Of a stretch of DNA of 64,000 bases, positions 7,698-16,647 are shown in pieces. The DNA lies in assembly GCA_046331665.1 (NCBI GenBank), contig JAXLQK010000028.1, forward strand, positions 18,456 through 82,455, in the 5' to 3' direction. The notes below the pieces were generated by a model. It saw only the letters and a list, made by a program, of their open reading frames with translations. It was not told where the DNA came from and made no database searches. Made by a program: the position numbers and the translations under genes. The stretch's first letter is position 1. Each line of letters starts with the position of its first letter. This stretch comes from CAWBAT01 sp046331665. GTDB lineage: Bacteria; Acidobacteriota; Terriglobia; Versatilivoradales; Versatilivoraceae.

Positions 7698-9275
7698 TTA
7701 ATGACCTGGACGACAAGCTCCTAACGCTTGTGCCCTTTTGATTTCGGAATCTCCCTCGACCGCCTTTCCGATGCGCTGCAGTGCCTTTCCGAGGGCGCAA
7801 TGGGCTAATCCATCGTCAGGTTTTAGTTGCAAGGTTAGACTAAATTCACGGATGGCGTCTTCGTTTTTCCCAGCCTCCAGCAGCGAGATTCCATAGTTGG
7901 AGTGGATCTCCGGGTTGGAGAAGCGTTTCTTCAATGCAAGTTCAAAGGCTTCGGCGGCTGCTTCTCTCTCTCCTTTTTGCGCCAGGGCAATTCCCAAGTA
8001 ATAATTCGCTTCCGGAATTTCCTTGGCTCGTCTCAAAAGACGAATCGCTTCATCGAGTTCCTTTTTCTGAAGATGACTAATGCCGTTCTCCAAGTCGTGG
8101 GCGCTGGCTTGGAGTAACAGCTCTGTTTCGTTGATTGCCGCGGCCTTGTGAAAGTGTTTAGAGGCCTCGGCGGTTCGACCCTGTCTTTGCAGAGCACGAG
8201 CCAGAGCATACTGGGCCGAAGAACTTTCAGGATTCAGCTGAACGGCCATGCGCAGAACGGATACAGCCTCGGGTACTTTGTTCTGCTGGAGAAGAAGGAG
8301 TCCTCGTTCGACTTGGTAGTCCATTCGCTTCGGATCCAGCTTGATTGCTTGTTCCAGTTGGATGTCAGCTTCAGGCAAATTCCCCAGCTTCCGCAAGACT
8401 TGCCCGAGATAATAATGGCTGAGCGAGAGCTTGGGCATCAACTCAACCGCCCGTTTTAGTTCAATCAGGGCTTCCTCAAACAGGTTGCTAAATTGGAGTG
8501 CGTGCCCCAAATGAAGATGGGCAATGGCCGATTGAGGTTGCTGTTTTACGGCGAGTCTCCACTCCTCGACAGTTAACGGTTTGTTTCCGAGATGCTCTTC
8601 GGCATTGCCCAGGTTCACATGGGCAGTGGTGAAACCGGGGTCCAGTTCGATGGCTTTCCGGAAGGCCAAGATGGCTTCATTCGTGTTTCCGGTTTTTGCC
8701 AGTGCCGTCCCATAATTGTTTTGGGCTTCCGCGGATTTCGGAGAATGTTCGACGGCAATTCGAAATTGTTCCAAAGCAGACGACTGATCACCTAATTCCT
8801 GATAAAGCATACCCAACTGGACATGGATGCCTGGAAGATTCGGCTCAAGCTCCAAGGCTTTTGTTATGGCCCCGAAGGCATTTCGGAGGCTTGCGTAATA
8901 AGAACTCTCATCCACTCTGCGATCGGCTTGAGCTTTCTTCATATGGGTAATTCCAAGGTTGAAATAGGCTTCGCCGAAGCCAGGTTTGATTCGAATCGCC
9001 GCCTTAAACTGTTCCAGAGCTTCATCCAATTCTTGTCGATCGCCGAGAGCGACTCCCAGCTCATTGCGTGCTTCGGCTGAATTTGGTGATTTCTTGACGT
9101 TCGCCTTCAAAGTGTCAAGCGACGGAGATTGTTCGAATGCAGGAATAGTTGAAAGAGGGCGAACTGGCGCCAGGAGAAAGCCGGTGAGTAACCATAGAAC
9201 CCAGCGGATCCAAGACAGATGGGCTCGTTTGGTGAGGTCTCGAATGGAATCCCGAAGCCGATCGAAGAAACTCAT
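7698..9275 (-). CDS. Membrane-anchored tetratricopeptide-repeat protein
   Basis: 525 residues. The N-terminus has a short cytoplasmic stretch and one membrane or signal segment (WIRWVLWLLTGFLLAPV, residues 23-39). Almost all of the remainder is tandem 34-residue TPR units with the typical W/L-G-Y-A-F-P pattern, for example AYFNLGITHMKKA, AQNNYGTALAKTGN and AHVNLGNAEEHLGN. TPR arrays bind partner proteins; no enzymatic domain is visible. It is transcribed alone, convergent with the hydrolase gene and divergent from the HpcH/HpaI aldolase gene. Function unknown; such exported TPR proteins are frequent in Acidobacteriota. Confidence 0.85.
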   Translation of the reverse strand: MSFFDRLRDSIRDLTKRAHLSWIRWVLWLLTGFLLAPVRPLSTIPAFEQSPSLDTLKANVKKSPNSAEARNELGVALGDRQELDEALEQFKAAIRIKPGFGEAYFNLGITHMKKAQADRRVDESSYYASLRNAFGAITKALELEPNLPGIHVQLGMLYQELGDQSSALEQFRIAVEHSPKSAEAQNNYGTALAKTGNTNEAILAFRKAIELDPGFTTAHVNLGNAEEHLGNKPLTVEEWRLAVKQQPQSAIAHLHLGHALQFSNLFEEALIELKRAVELMPKLSLSHYYLGQVLRKLGNLPEADIQLEQAIKLDPKRMDYQVERGLLLLQQNKVPEAVSVLRMAVQLNPESSSAQYALARALQRQGRTAEASKHFHKAAAINETELLLQASAHDLENGISHLQKKELDEAIRLLRRAKEIPEANYYLGIALAQKGEREAAAEAFELALKKRFSNPEIHSNYGISLLEAGKNEDAIREFSLTLQLKPDDGLAHCALGKALQRIGKAVEGDSEIKRAQALGACRPGH

Positions 9276-9636
9276 GGAACTGCTATTTTAGAACAAAACT
9301 CTCTTTGGCAAGCACTGAAAACCTGAATTAATCTCCTCCATCATTTCAAAGCTTGAGAAAGCATGAGCCGGCAGGTCGGACGATTGGAGCCCGATCATGG
9401 GTTGACGATTTTCCGCTTTAATGATACGTCTGAAGTCGGAAATTTCCGACTCGTCCGTGTGGCGGTCGGGAAAAGACGGGCTTTTTTTGACGGCCAGGGA
9501 TTTACGTCTGCCCGGTCAGCAGTACCCGCCGAAGGATGTCGTTTGATCTTGAAATAAGGAGTGGGTTCCAATCCGGTTTCCACTCCTCCAAATCGATTGC
9601 GAGTAGCCCCGTGTGTTCAGCGGTGGAAGGAGAAAC
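9276..9636. promoter_or_regulatory. Control region before the HpcH/HpaI aldolase, with a perfect 16-bp palindrome
   Basis: No gene is recognised in this 361-bp gap. TTGACG at 9402-9407 could be a -35 box, with a weak TACGTC -10 at 17-base spacing. GTCGGAAATTTCCGAC at 9435-9450 is a perfect 16-bp palindrome just downstream, in the position of an operator. It differs from the GTTTATC sites, suggesting a second regulator. The ribosome-binding site GGAAGGA at 9625-9631 fixes the aldolase start at 9637. Confidence 0.45.
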
Positions 9637-10410
9637 ATGCAGCAAAATACGACTAAGGAAAAATTGAAAAAAGGCTTGTCTGTCTTTGGAACCTCGCTGA
9701 CCGATTGCCGGACTCCTGAGCTTGCCGTAATGCTTCAGGCCGCAGGGCTGGATTTTTTCTTTGTGGACATGGAGCACTCGCCAACGACCTACAGTGAGAT
9801 CGAAGGTCTGTGCCGGGCCGCTCGTGGGGCTGGCATCATCCCTTTAGTGCGGGTCCCCCAGAATGAATGCTTCTTGATTACGCGCACGCTCGATGTGGGA
9901 GCCATGGGCTTGGTAGTCCCTCGAGTCCACTCACCCGCAGAGGCGAAGTACGCGGTGGAATTTATGAAGTATGCCCCTGAAGGCAGACGTGGCTTTGGGA
10001 TGCGCAGTATCCTTACCGATTATCAATGGACAAATGCTCGCGATGAAATGGCCTCGGCCAATCGGGAAACGTTGGTGGTCCTGCAGATTGAGAGCAGGGA
10101 AGGCTTGGAGTCCGTTGAAGAAATTTCCGCCATCCCGAATGTCGACGCGTTGATGATTGGACCCTATGATTTGAGCATCTCTCTGGGGATCGCCGAGGAA
10201 TTCCGGAATCCAGTCTTTTGGAACGCGGTGGATCGGGTTGTCCAGGCCTGCGAAAAACGGGGAATCGCAGCTGGAATTCAATTCGGACCCATGGAGTTTG
10301 TGCAGGAAAGTCAACGCCGAGGTGTCCGCTTCTTGCTTTATTCCAACGATGTCTCCGTATTGCTGGATTCTTATAAGAAAGCCGTGCAATTGCTGAAGGC
10401 AGGGCAATAG
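9637..10410 (+). CDS. HpcH/HpaI aldolase/citrate lyase-family protein (2-keto-3-deoxy sugar-acid aldolase type)
   Basis: 257 residues from ATG 9637, chosen because GGAAGGA lies 5 bases upstream; a GTG at 9613 has no such site. The class II pyruvate-aldolase pattern is clear: FFFVDMEHSP, GLVVPRVHSPAEA, QIESREGLESVEEI (metal-ligand Glu), and MIGPYDLSISLG with Asp in the position of the second metal ligand. Enzymes of this family split 2-keto-3-deoxy acids, such as 2-keto-3-deoxy-L-rhamnonate or 4-hydroxy-2-oxoheptanedioate, into pyruvate and an aldehyde. Next to a RhaT-like permease, an SDR and an Ldh-type oxidoreductase, a sugar-acid role is favoured; the exact substrate is inference. Confidence 0.88.
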   Translation: MQQNTTKEKLKKGLSVFGTSLTDCRTPELAVMLQAAGLDFFFVDMEHSPTTYSEIEGLCRAARGAGIIPLVRVPQNECFLITRTLDVGAMGLVVPRVHSPAEAKYAVEFMKYAPEGRRGFGMRSILTDYQWTNARDEMASANRETLVVLQIESREGLESVEEISAIPNVDALMIGPYDLSISLGIAEEFRNPVFWNAVDRVVQACEKRGIAAGIQFGPMEFVQESQRRGVRFLLYSNDVSVLLDSYKKAVQLLKAGQ

Positions 10411-10603
10411 TCTTTCCGCATTGTTCTCCCGCAATTCTTATCCATTTTATTCTATCCACTTTTACGCGGAGACGTCCCATCCTTAAGAGGAAGTTCCACG
10501 ATTACTTTGCTTCAGGCATCGTTTTGAAGGAAGGATAGGGAGAGCAAGAACCCCATCAGGCCAAATCCGTTGGAGCTGAGTACTATGTAAGTAAAAATAT
10601 CGC

Positions 10604-10643
10604 TTGACAGGGCAGAAGGGGCTCCGTAGTTTATCGTTTAAAC
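10604..10643 (+). promoter_or_regulatory. Sigma-70 promoter with overlapping LacI-type operator, for the Ldh-RhaT-cyclase operon
   Basis: TTGACA (10604-10609) and TAGTTT (10627-10632) have a 17-base spacer. GTTTATCGTTTAAAC (10629-10643) overlaps the -10 box. Its first eight bases are identical to the site at 6588 and its end is again AAAC, with arms GTTTA/TAAAC. Confidence 0.6.
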
Positions 10644-10668
10644 AAAAATGAAAGGGGAAGCGGATAGA

Positions 10669-11718
10669 ATGAGTGAGGGGCTAAAATTGTTTAAAGCTGA
10701 GTCGCTGTTACGGTTTGTGGAGAAAGTTTTTGAAGCCACAGGGGCTCCTCACGTTGAGGCACAGATTGTTGCGGAACACTTGATCACGGCCAATCTGATG
10801 GGCTATGACACGCACGGGATCATCCGCGTTCCTCAATACCTGGGGGATATCAGAGATAAGGTAATCGTTCCCGGCGCTCCCATTCGGGTGGCCAGCGAGA
10901 CTGCGACGACTGCCACTGTCGATTGCGGTTGGAATTTTGGGCAAGTGGGGGCATTGAAGGCAATGGAGTTGGCGATTGCCAAAGCACAAGAATCCCATGT
11001 GGCCACGGTAGTGGCCCGTTGCTGTAACCACGCTGGCCGACTTGGCTGCTATACCCAATTGGCCGCCGAACGTGGCTTCTTTGCCTTAGGGGTGTGTAAT
11101 TCCCCGATTCATGGGCATTTCGTTCTTCCTTGGGGAGGGCGCAAGCCGCGTCTGGCCACCAACCCAATATCGTTTGCTGTTCCTTGCGGAAAGAGCTCTC
11201 CCATCGTGGCGGATTTTTCAACTGCGGAATCCAGCGAAGGAAAGATTCGCCTCTATCGAAACTTGGGAAAGCCATTACCTGCCGGTTGGATCGTCGACGC
11301 CGATGGTGAGCCTACCCGCGATGCCAATGCCTTCTATGGGCCTCCCATGGGTGCGATATTGCCCTTTGGCGGTGACAAAGGCTATCGCGGCTACGCCTTG
11401 TCATTGTTGGTGGAGATTTTGGGGGGAATTTTTGGAGGTTCACGAATCACTGTTGATCAACCTGGGAACGGAATGGGATTCCTCGTGGTAAACATCACGT
11501 CTTTTCAATCCCCTGTAGCCTTTGCCGATCTCATGGAAGAGTTAAGAGAATACGTGAAATCTTCTCCACCCGCAGAAGGCACCGAGGAAGTGCTTCTTCC
11601 CGGGGAACTCGATTTTAAGACTCGGGAAAAGCGTTTACAGGAAGGAATCCCCGTGGATGAAATGACGTGGAGTCAAATTCAAACCGCCGCCGAAACCGTG
11701 GGCGTTCGCTGGGGCTGA
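10669..11718 (+). CDS. Ldh-family (malate/L-lactate/ureidoglycolate-type) NAD(P)-dependent oxidoreductase
   Basis: 349 residues from ATG 10669; an in-frame ATG at 10648 lacks a ribosome-binding site, while ggggaag precedes 10669. Family signs are GYDTHGIIRVPQY (with the catalytic His of this fold), VVARCCNHAGRLGCYT, the nucleotide-binding ATNPISFAVPCG and GDKGYRGYALSLLVEIL. These enzymes do not have a Rossmann fold and interconvert 2-hydroxy and 2-keto acids (lactate, malate, 2,3-diketogulonate and others). It is the first gene of an operon with the RhaT-like permease and a cyclase-family gene. Within the cluster, oxidation of a sugar-derived hydroxy acid is likely but unproved. Confidence 0.88.
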   Translation: MSEGLKLFKAESLLRFVEKVFEATGAPHVEAQIVAEHLITANLMGYDTHGIIRVPQYLGDIRDKVIVPGAPIRVASETATTATVDCGWNFGQVGALKAMELAIAKAQESHVATVVARCCNHAGRLGCYTQLAAERGFFALGVCNSPIHGHFVLPWGGRKPRLATNPISFAVPCGKSSPIVADFSTAESSEGKIRLYRNLGKPLPAGWIVDADGEPTRDANAFYGPPMGAILPFGGDKGYRGYALSLLVEILGGIFGGSRITVDQPGNGMGFLVVNITSFQSPVAFADLMEELREYVKSSPPAEGTEEVLLPGELDFKTREKRLQEGIPVDEMTWSQIQTAAETVGVRWG

Positions 11719-11748
11719 TTCAGAGAAACTGGAGAGGAATCACGAAGG

Positions 11749-12807
11749 ATGAATCCGCTGATTCTTGGGTTCTTTTGGATCTTTATTGCTGCCGTCGCTG
11801 GGGGTGCCTTCGGTCTTCAGTATCGGGTCATGCGCCACTATCAGGTCGAGAATGCTTCTCTGCTGTCGGTATTCGTCGCGACAGTGCCCATCCCGCTGAT
11901 TGCCTGTTGGTTCCTTCTTCCAGGGTGGACGACGGCCATCAGTCGAGCCGGCTTCAACTCCAACATGATTATTTTCTTTTTTGGATTTTGTTGGGGGATG
12001 GGCGCCATCACCTACGCCTATGGTTTCAATCTGCTGGGGATGGCCTTGGCGGCTTCGTTGCTGAAAGGAATTTCCATTGCCATTGGGTCAGGAGTTCCAC
12101 TCTTTCGCCATTGGAATCAGGTATCTATCCCCGCAAGAGTCACCACGATTCTGGGACTTCTGATCCTCATGGTTGGGACTGCCGTGGCGGGAAAGGCCGG
12201 CATTCTGCGTGAGAAGGAAACCCAGGAGCGCCGTCCTGGGTCGGAGGGCCAGACTCTGAGTCACCCTAAGTCATCGGGACGCCTCTTTTGGATTGGCTTT
12301 ATGCTGTGTTTGATTTCCGGGTTTGCCAGCTCCGGAGCCAATCTGGGCTTTGATCGGGCCGACGTTATCGAAAAAGCCATGGTGGAGACTTCCAACTTGG
12401 GCGACTTGACTTGGAAGGCAACCCTGGTGCGATGGATGCCCATGTATTGGGGGGGGATCTCCGCGCTGTTGATCTTCATGGGCGGTGCCATGGTGATTCG
12501 TGGAACCTGGCGATGTTATTTTGCAGAGGGTTCACTGCGTGACTTCGCGATTTCTTCTTCCATGGGGGTGGTTCACTTTATGGCACAAATCCCCTACGGG
12601 ATCGGCGCCTACTATCTGGGTAAGCTTGGGACTACGATTGGATGGGGAGCCAACATAGGGATGGCGCTCATTGTTGCCAGTGCCCTGGGATTTCTCAGCG
12701 GAGAATGGAAAGGGGCTTCCAAAACTGCGACACACATGCTCTACTATGCGATCACCATTTTGATTGGCGCCATAATTGTTCTTGCGACGGCGAATTCACT
12801 CGCCTGA
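11749..12807 (+). CDS. RhaT-like sugar:proton symporter (DMT superfamily)
   Basis: 352 residues with about ten hydrophobic segments throughout. The N-terminus (FFWIFIAAVAGGAFGLQYRV) and the internal FFFGFCWGMGAITYAYGF and GWGANIGMALIVASALGFLSGEWKG segments are characteristic of the L-rhamnose-proton symporter family. It is an inner-membrane uptake system for rhamnose or a related sugar or sugar acid. It starts 30 bases after the oxidoreductase gene and ends 24 bases before the cyclase gene, so all three are co-transcribed. Divergence from E. coli RhaT makes the transported substrate uncertain. Confidence 0.85.
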   Translation: MNPLILGFFWIFIAAVAGGAFGLQYRVMRHYQVENASLLSVFVATVPIPLIACWFLLPGWTTAISRAGFNSNMIIFFFGFCWGMGAITYAYGFNLLGMALAASLLKGISIAIGSGVPLFRHWNQVSIPARVTTILGLLILMVGTAVAGKAGILREKETQERRPGSEGQTLSHPKSSGRLFWIGFMLCLISGFASSGANLGFDRADVIEKAMVETSNLGDLTWKATLVRWMPMYWGGISALLIFMGGAMVIRGTWRCYFAEGSLRDFAISSSMGVVHFMAQIPYGIGAYYLGKLGTTIGWGANIGMALIVASALGFLSGEWKGASKTATHMLYYAITILIGAIIVLATANSLA

Positions 12808-12831
12808 TCCTGAGTCGAATGGAGGAAGACT

Positions 12832-13803
12832 ATGGTTTGGCTGATTTTTTTGTTGTTGCTCATTACCGGGGCAGAGTCCGTGGGCTTCTCAAACAAACCC
12901 GTGCTAACCAAGAAAGACATTGACCAAATGATGACGTCGCTCTCCAATTGGGGACGCTGGGGAAAGGACGACGAACTCGGCGCTCTTAATTTGATAACGC
13001 CATCCAAACGCAAGCAGGCAGCTGGTCTGGTGAAAGAAGGAGTCACTCTCTCACTGGCCCACAACGTTATCAAAGTCAAAGAAGAAAATTCTCCACCCTT
13101 TGAACTGCGGATGGTTCAGACGGGTGATAAAGCCGGCTCCCAGTATGCCAGCGACAATTACTCGGTTCAGTACCATGGTTATACTCAGACTCACATGGAT
13201 GCCCTTTGTCACCTGTTTACCCTGGGCAAGATGTACAACGGATACTCGCAACAATTGGTCACTGAACAAGGCGCTGCGAAGTTGTCCATCATCCAGGCGA
13301 AGAACGGTATTTTTACCAGAGGTGTTCTCATCGATATTCCTTCTCTCTTGGGAAAACCCTATCTGGAAGGCGGAAAACCCATTTATTCCGAGGACTTGGA
13401 TGCCTGGGAGAAAAAGGCTGGAGTCAAAGTATCCAGTGGCGATGCGGTGCTCATTCGAACCGGGCGTTGGGCTCGGCGCAAAGCAGAAGGGACTTGGGAT
13501 ATTGAGAAAAACTCTGCAGGCCTTCACGCCTCGTGCCTGCCATGGTTCAAGCAAAGGGATATTGCTGTCTTGGGAAGTGACCTCGCCTCTGACGTGTTGC
13601 CCTCCCAGGTGGAAGGAGTGACGATGCCGGTGCATCAGGTCATTCTGAATGGGATGGGAGTGCCCATCCTCGACAACTGTGACTTCGAGAATCTCAGCGC
13701 CTTTGCCCAGAAGTCGAAGCGCTGGGAGTTTCTCCTGACAGTCGCGCCACTTGCCGTTGAAGGTGGAACCGGTTCTCCGGTAAACCCCCTCGCGACTTAC
13801 TGA
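12832..13803 (+). CDS. Exported cyclase-family (kynurenine formamidase-like) metal-dependent hydrolase
   Basis: 323 residues. The short N-terminal hydrophobic stretch (VWLIFLLLLITGAESVGF) looks like a signal peptide. The family metal-binding pattern H-x-D-x3-H is seen as THMDALCH near residue 122, and the later GLHASCLPWF and VHQVILNGMGVPILDN segments are conserved in 'putative cyclase' proteins. Members hydrolyse amide or lactone bonds (N-formylkynurenine, isatin, polyketide lactones). GGAGGAAG precedes the ATG. As the last gene of the operon it may open a lactone of the transported substrate; this is inference. Confidence 0.8.
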   Translation: MVWLIFLLLLITGAESVGFSNKPVLTKKDIDQMMTSLSNWGRWGKDDELGALNLITPSKRKQAAGLVKEGVTLSLAHNVIKVKEENSPPFELRMVQTGDKAGSQYASDNYSVQYHGYTQTHMDALCHLFTLGKMYNGYSQQLVTEQGAAKLSIIQAKNGIFTRGVLIDIPSLLGKPYLEGGKPIYSEDLDAWEKKAGVKVSSGDAVLIRTGRWARRKAEGTWDIEKNSAGLHASCLPWFKQRDIAVLGSDLASDVLPSQVEGVTMPVHQVILNGMGVPILDNCDFENLSAFAQKSKRWEFLLTVAPLAVEGGTGSPVNPLATY

Positions 13804-13914
13804 ATCCGGCGGAATTCCTGCACGGTGACGGGCATTGCGGGTGCGATGGGGTTCGATCCCTTTCGGTCATGCCAACCTCTTCATCATCCTCCACCGTTCC
13901 ACGAGATGGAGCCC

Positions 13915-14943
13915 TTACTTTGCGGGCTCCGGCCTTTCCGGTTGATAGGTGCAACAATTCGGAGTGCATTCATCGTGACTCGGACCCTGCCTGCCAAGTG
14001 CCAGCCGCTGGCTCTTGGAAGTAACTCGCTCCAAGAGGAGTTCGCGGATCATGGCAACGAACCTTGGATGGGTTCCCACCGTTGCGGCTCGAACCATGTT
14101 CAAACCGAGCGCATGACAGTGGTTTTGCGCCTGAGTGTCGAGATCATAAATCACTTCCATGTGATCCGAAATGAATCCAATCGGGGCAACGATGACGTCT
14201 CTCGTCCCGCCTTTCTTCAAATCTGACAAGTAAGAGAGAATGTCCGGCTCAAGCCAAGGCTGAGATGGCGGTCCACTCCGGCTTTGATAAACCAGACGCC
14301 ACCGGTCATGACCGGCGCCGGCGGCGACCAGCCTGGAAGTTTCTTCCAACTGGCTAACGTATTTACTCGTTTCCGCCATGGCCACGGGGATGCTATGGGC
14401 TGTGAAGGCGATCTCTGCCTGCATTCGTCCTTCCGCGGGAATTTTTTCGAGGGCCAGCCTTAAGTTTTCAATGTTGGGTTCTACGAATCCCGGGTGATTG
14501 TAGAATGCCCTGATCTTGTCAATCCGTGGCGCCTGTTCACCGACGGCCAACTGGGCTCGCCGGATATCCTCTCGATATTGCCTGCAACTTGAATAAGAAC
14601 CGTAGGCCGATGTTACAAAAGCCAAGGCGCGTTTTACTCCGTCCGACGTCATTTTCTGCAGCGTGTCGGCCAGGAGTGGGTGCCAATTTCGATTTCCCCA
14701 ATAGACAGGGAGGTGGGGGCCTCGTGCCTCCAATTCTTTTTCCAGCGAAGCAATGAGCTGTCTATTTTGGCCATTAATGGGGCTGACTCCCCCAAACAAT
14801 TCATAGTGGCGAGCCACTTCCCGCAAGCGGCTTTCCGGAATGTTTCTTCCCTTTAATACATTCTGGAGGAATGGCATCACTTCGTCCATTCCTTCGGGTC
14901 CGCCAAACGATACGATTAAAAGGGCGTCATAAGGAACAGCCAT
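13915..14943 (-). CDS. hemH: Ferrochelatase (HemH/CpfC type)
   Basis: 342 residues. It inserts Fe2+ into protoporphyrin IX or coproporphyrin III at the end of haem synthesis. Visible signature parts are LIVSFGGPEG at residues 8-17, the substrate-binding GGVSPIN, the catalytic His in AFTAHSIPVA and the Glu in FISDHMEVIYDLD. The C-terminus has closely spaced cysteines (ECTPNCC), reminiscent of the [2Fe-2S]-binding tail found in many bacterial ferrochelatases; that assignment is tentative. It is transcribed alone, facing the cyclase gene, and lies near a diheme peroxidase gene that would consume haem. Confidence 0.93.
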   Translation of the reverse strand: MAVPYDALLIVSFGGPEGMDEVMPFLQNVLKGRNIPESRLREVARHYELFGGVSPINGQNRQLIASLEKELEARGPHLPVYWGNRNWHPLLADTLQKMTSDGVKRALAFVTSAYGSYSSCRQYREDIRRAQLAVGEQAPRIDKIRAFYNHPGFVEPNIENLRLALEKIPAEGRMQAEIAFTAHSIPVAMAETSKYVSQLEETSRLVAAGAGHDRWRLVYQSRSGPPSQPWLEPDILSYLSDLKKGGTRDVIVAPIGFISDHMEVIYDLDTQAQNHCHALGLNMVRAATVGTHPRFVAMIRELLLERVTSKSQRLALGRQGPSHDECTPNCCTYQPERPEPAK

Positions 14944-15039
14944 GAATCCTCAGCAGACTGAGATCATCCGAAGATCTAACAGAGACCCCAATTGGAATCA
15001 ATTCTGCCTCGAAGTCCCCCTCCCCGCTCACGAGGGTGT

Positions 15040-15267
15040 TTATCTCCATTCGAGTTTGTAGATACCATAACAAGCCAGAATCGGAAGCGCGAGCAGGGTC
15101 ACGGGGATAAGAATCACGGCCAGGGGGATCAAAAGGATGGCTAAAATAAGAGAAAAAACGAAAAATGCAACCTTAAGAGGGAGGAGAATCACAAACCCCA
15201 GCACGCGGAAAGGCAAAAGAAACAGAAAGCTGATGATTCTGAAGGGCAGTAGGATGAAGTCTTGCAT
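15040..15267 (-). CDS. Small hydrophobic membrane protein
   Basis: 75 residues from ATG 15267, chosen because GAGGAGGG lies just upstream; a longer frame exists but its extra residues have no coding look. Two to three membrane segments fill the chain, with repeated LLPFR/LLPLK blocks (FILLPFRII, FLLPFRVLGF, ILLPLKVAFF), then a very hydrophobic L/I/V stretch and a basic end YKLEWR. I do not recognise a family. The internal near-repeats look like an amphipathic or hairpin membrane peptide. Confidence 0.65.
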   Translation of the reverse strand: MQDFILLPFRIISFLFLLPFRVLGFVILLPLKVAFFVFSLILAILLIPLAVILIPVTLLALPILACYGIYKLEWR

Positions 15268-15528
15268 GGCACCCTCCTCGGATGAAAACTTTTTCGAGCT
15301 AAAGCAGGGGAGAACTGGAACCCTCCTTTTCCAAAAAACTTTCCTTCCCCTCCAATAGATACGACGAGATATCCATGGATGTTCCATCAACGATAGGTTT
15401 GAAATCCTAGAAGACTGGCATGGCAGGCACCCAAATAAGTCACAAAGGCTTGATGACCAACCCATACCAGCCTTCCCACTTTCCTCCTAGGCGATTCTGC
15501 TCCATTGAATCGTGATCAGTCTGCGTTT

Positions 15529-16647
15529 TTAACTTCCTCCCTCACCTTTCCCATACCAGGTGACCTCACCGGACAAAGCTTTGAGGAACTCCACCAAATC
15601 CTGTTGCTCTTGCTTGGTCAGGTGTAGCGGTTTGATCTTGGTGGAGAGCCATTTGTTTTTGTGTCCACCTTTATTGTAGAACTCTACGACCTCTTCGAGG
15701 CTCTTCTCCGAGCCATCATGCATATAAGGAGCCGTGCTTGCGATTTCTCGAAGGGTCGGAGTCTTGAAAGCCCCCTTGTGACCCTCGAGCTTGGTGATCT
15801 TGTAATAGCCTAAATCAGGATCCTTGGCTGCCATCCCGACTCCGATATTGTTGTAGTTTTCATCCGTAAAATTATGCCCAACATGGCAGGTCTCACAGTT
15901 GCCCTTCTTTTCGTCTTTAAAGATGGCGTACCCGCGCTGAGCGGATTCACTCATTGCGGTCTTATCCCCCGCCATGAATCGGTCGAAGGGACTATTCCCG
16001 GACACCACCGTTCTTTCAAAGCTCGCGATCGCTTGGGCGATATGAATATCGGTAATCGCTCCATCGGGGGGGAAGGCTGCTTTGAACATTTCGAGGTATG
16101 ATGGATCCGTTTTCAGCCTCTTGATGACCTCGTCCAAATTGGGCATGGCCATTTCGACGGGGTTTTGTACCGGGCCCAAGGCTTGTTCTTCAAGGGAAGC
16201 CGCTCTCCCATCCCAAAACTGCTTGGTACTAAAAACACGGTTGATGACGGTTGGGGCCTGCCGCCCGCCTTTCTTCCCTCCGACTCCGCTCGAGAACTGA
16301 CTGGGATCCGCGAATCCCTTCTCGGGAATGTGGCACGAGGCACAAGCAATCGTCTGGTCGACAGAAAGCTTCTTATCAAAATAGAGCTTCTTCCCCAGCT
16401 TGATTTTCTCTTCCGTCAGGGGATTGTCTTTCGGGATAGACATGCTTTCAGAGTCCAGCCCTGCAGGGAGAGCGATTTTGTAGGGGGTCGGCCCTTTAGG
16501 CGCCGCAGGTTTTGGAGACTCTGTGGGTTGTGTACTGCAACTGGTCAGGATTCCGGCCAGCAAGGAAACAACACCGATGCGTCCAAGGGAACTCAACGGA
16601 TTCCAATGGCGCAAGGGAATTGATTGGATTGAGATGAGTGTTGACAT
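15529..16647 (-). CDS. Diheme cytochrome-c peroxidase / MauG-family lipoprotein
   Basis: 372 residues from ATG 16647. A lipobox-like LTSC at 34-37 after a hydrophobic stretch suggests a lipoprotein on the periplasmic side. Two c-type haem motifs are visible, CASCH (102-106) and CETCH (251-255), together with the typical RNAP-like region (GRQAPTVINRVFSTKQFWDGR) and KTPTLREIASTAPYMHDGS near the end. The family either reduces hydrogen peroxide with electrons from small cytochromes or, like MauG, oxidises a partner protein. It is divergent from rodZ. Which of the two activities applies cannot be told from sequence alone. Confidence 0.9.
   Translation of the reverse strand: MSTLISIQSIPLRHWNPLSSLGRIGVVSLLAGILTSCSTQPTESPKPAAPKGPTPYKIALPAGLDSESMSIPKDNPLTEEKIKLGKKLYFDKKLSVDQTIACASCHIPEKGFADPSQFSSGVGGKKGGRQAPTVINRVFSTKQFWDGRAASLEEQALGPVQNPVEMAMPNLDEVIKRLKTDPSYLEMFKAAFPPDGAITDIHIAQAIASFERTVVSGNSPFDRFMAGDKTAMSESAQRGYAIFKDEKKGNCETCHVGHNFTDENYNNIGVGMAAKDPDLGYYKITKLEGHKGAFKTPTLREIASTAPYMHDGSEKSLEEVVEFYNKGGHKNKWLSTKIKPLHLTKQEQQDLVEFLKALSGEVTWYGKGEGGS

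Noticed and set aside
13849..13860. T-loop-like GGTTCGATCC, suggestive of a tRNA gene
   Set aside because: No acceptor stem, D-loop or anticodon arm can be built around it; it lies in a short gap between convergent genes.
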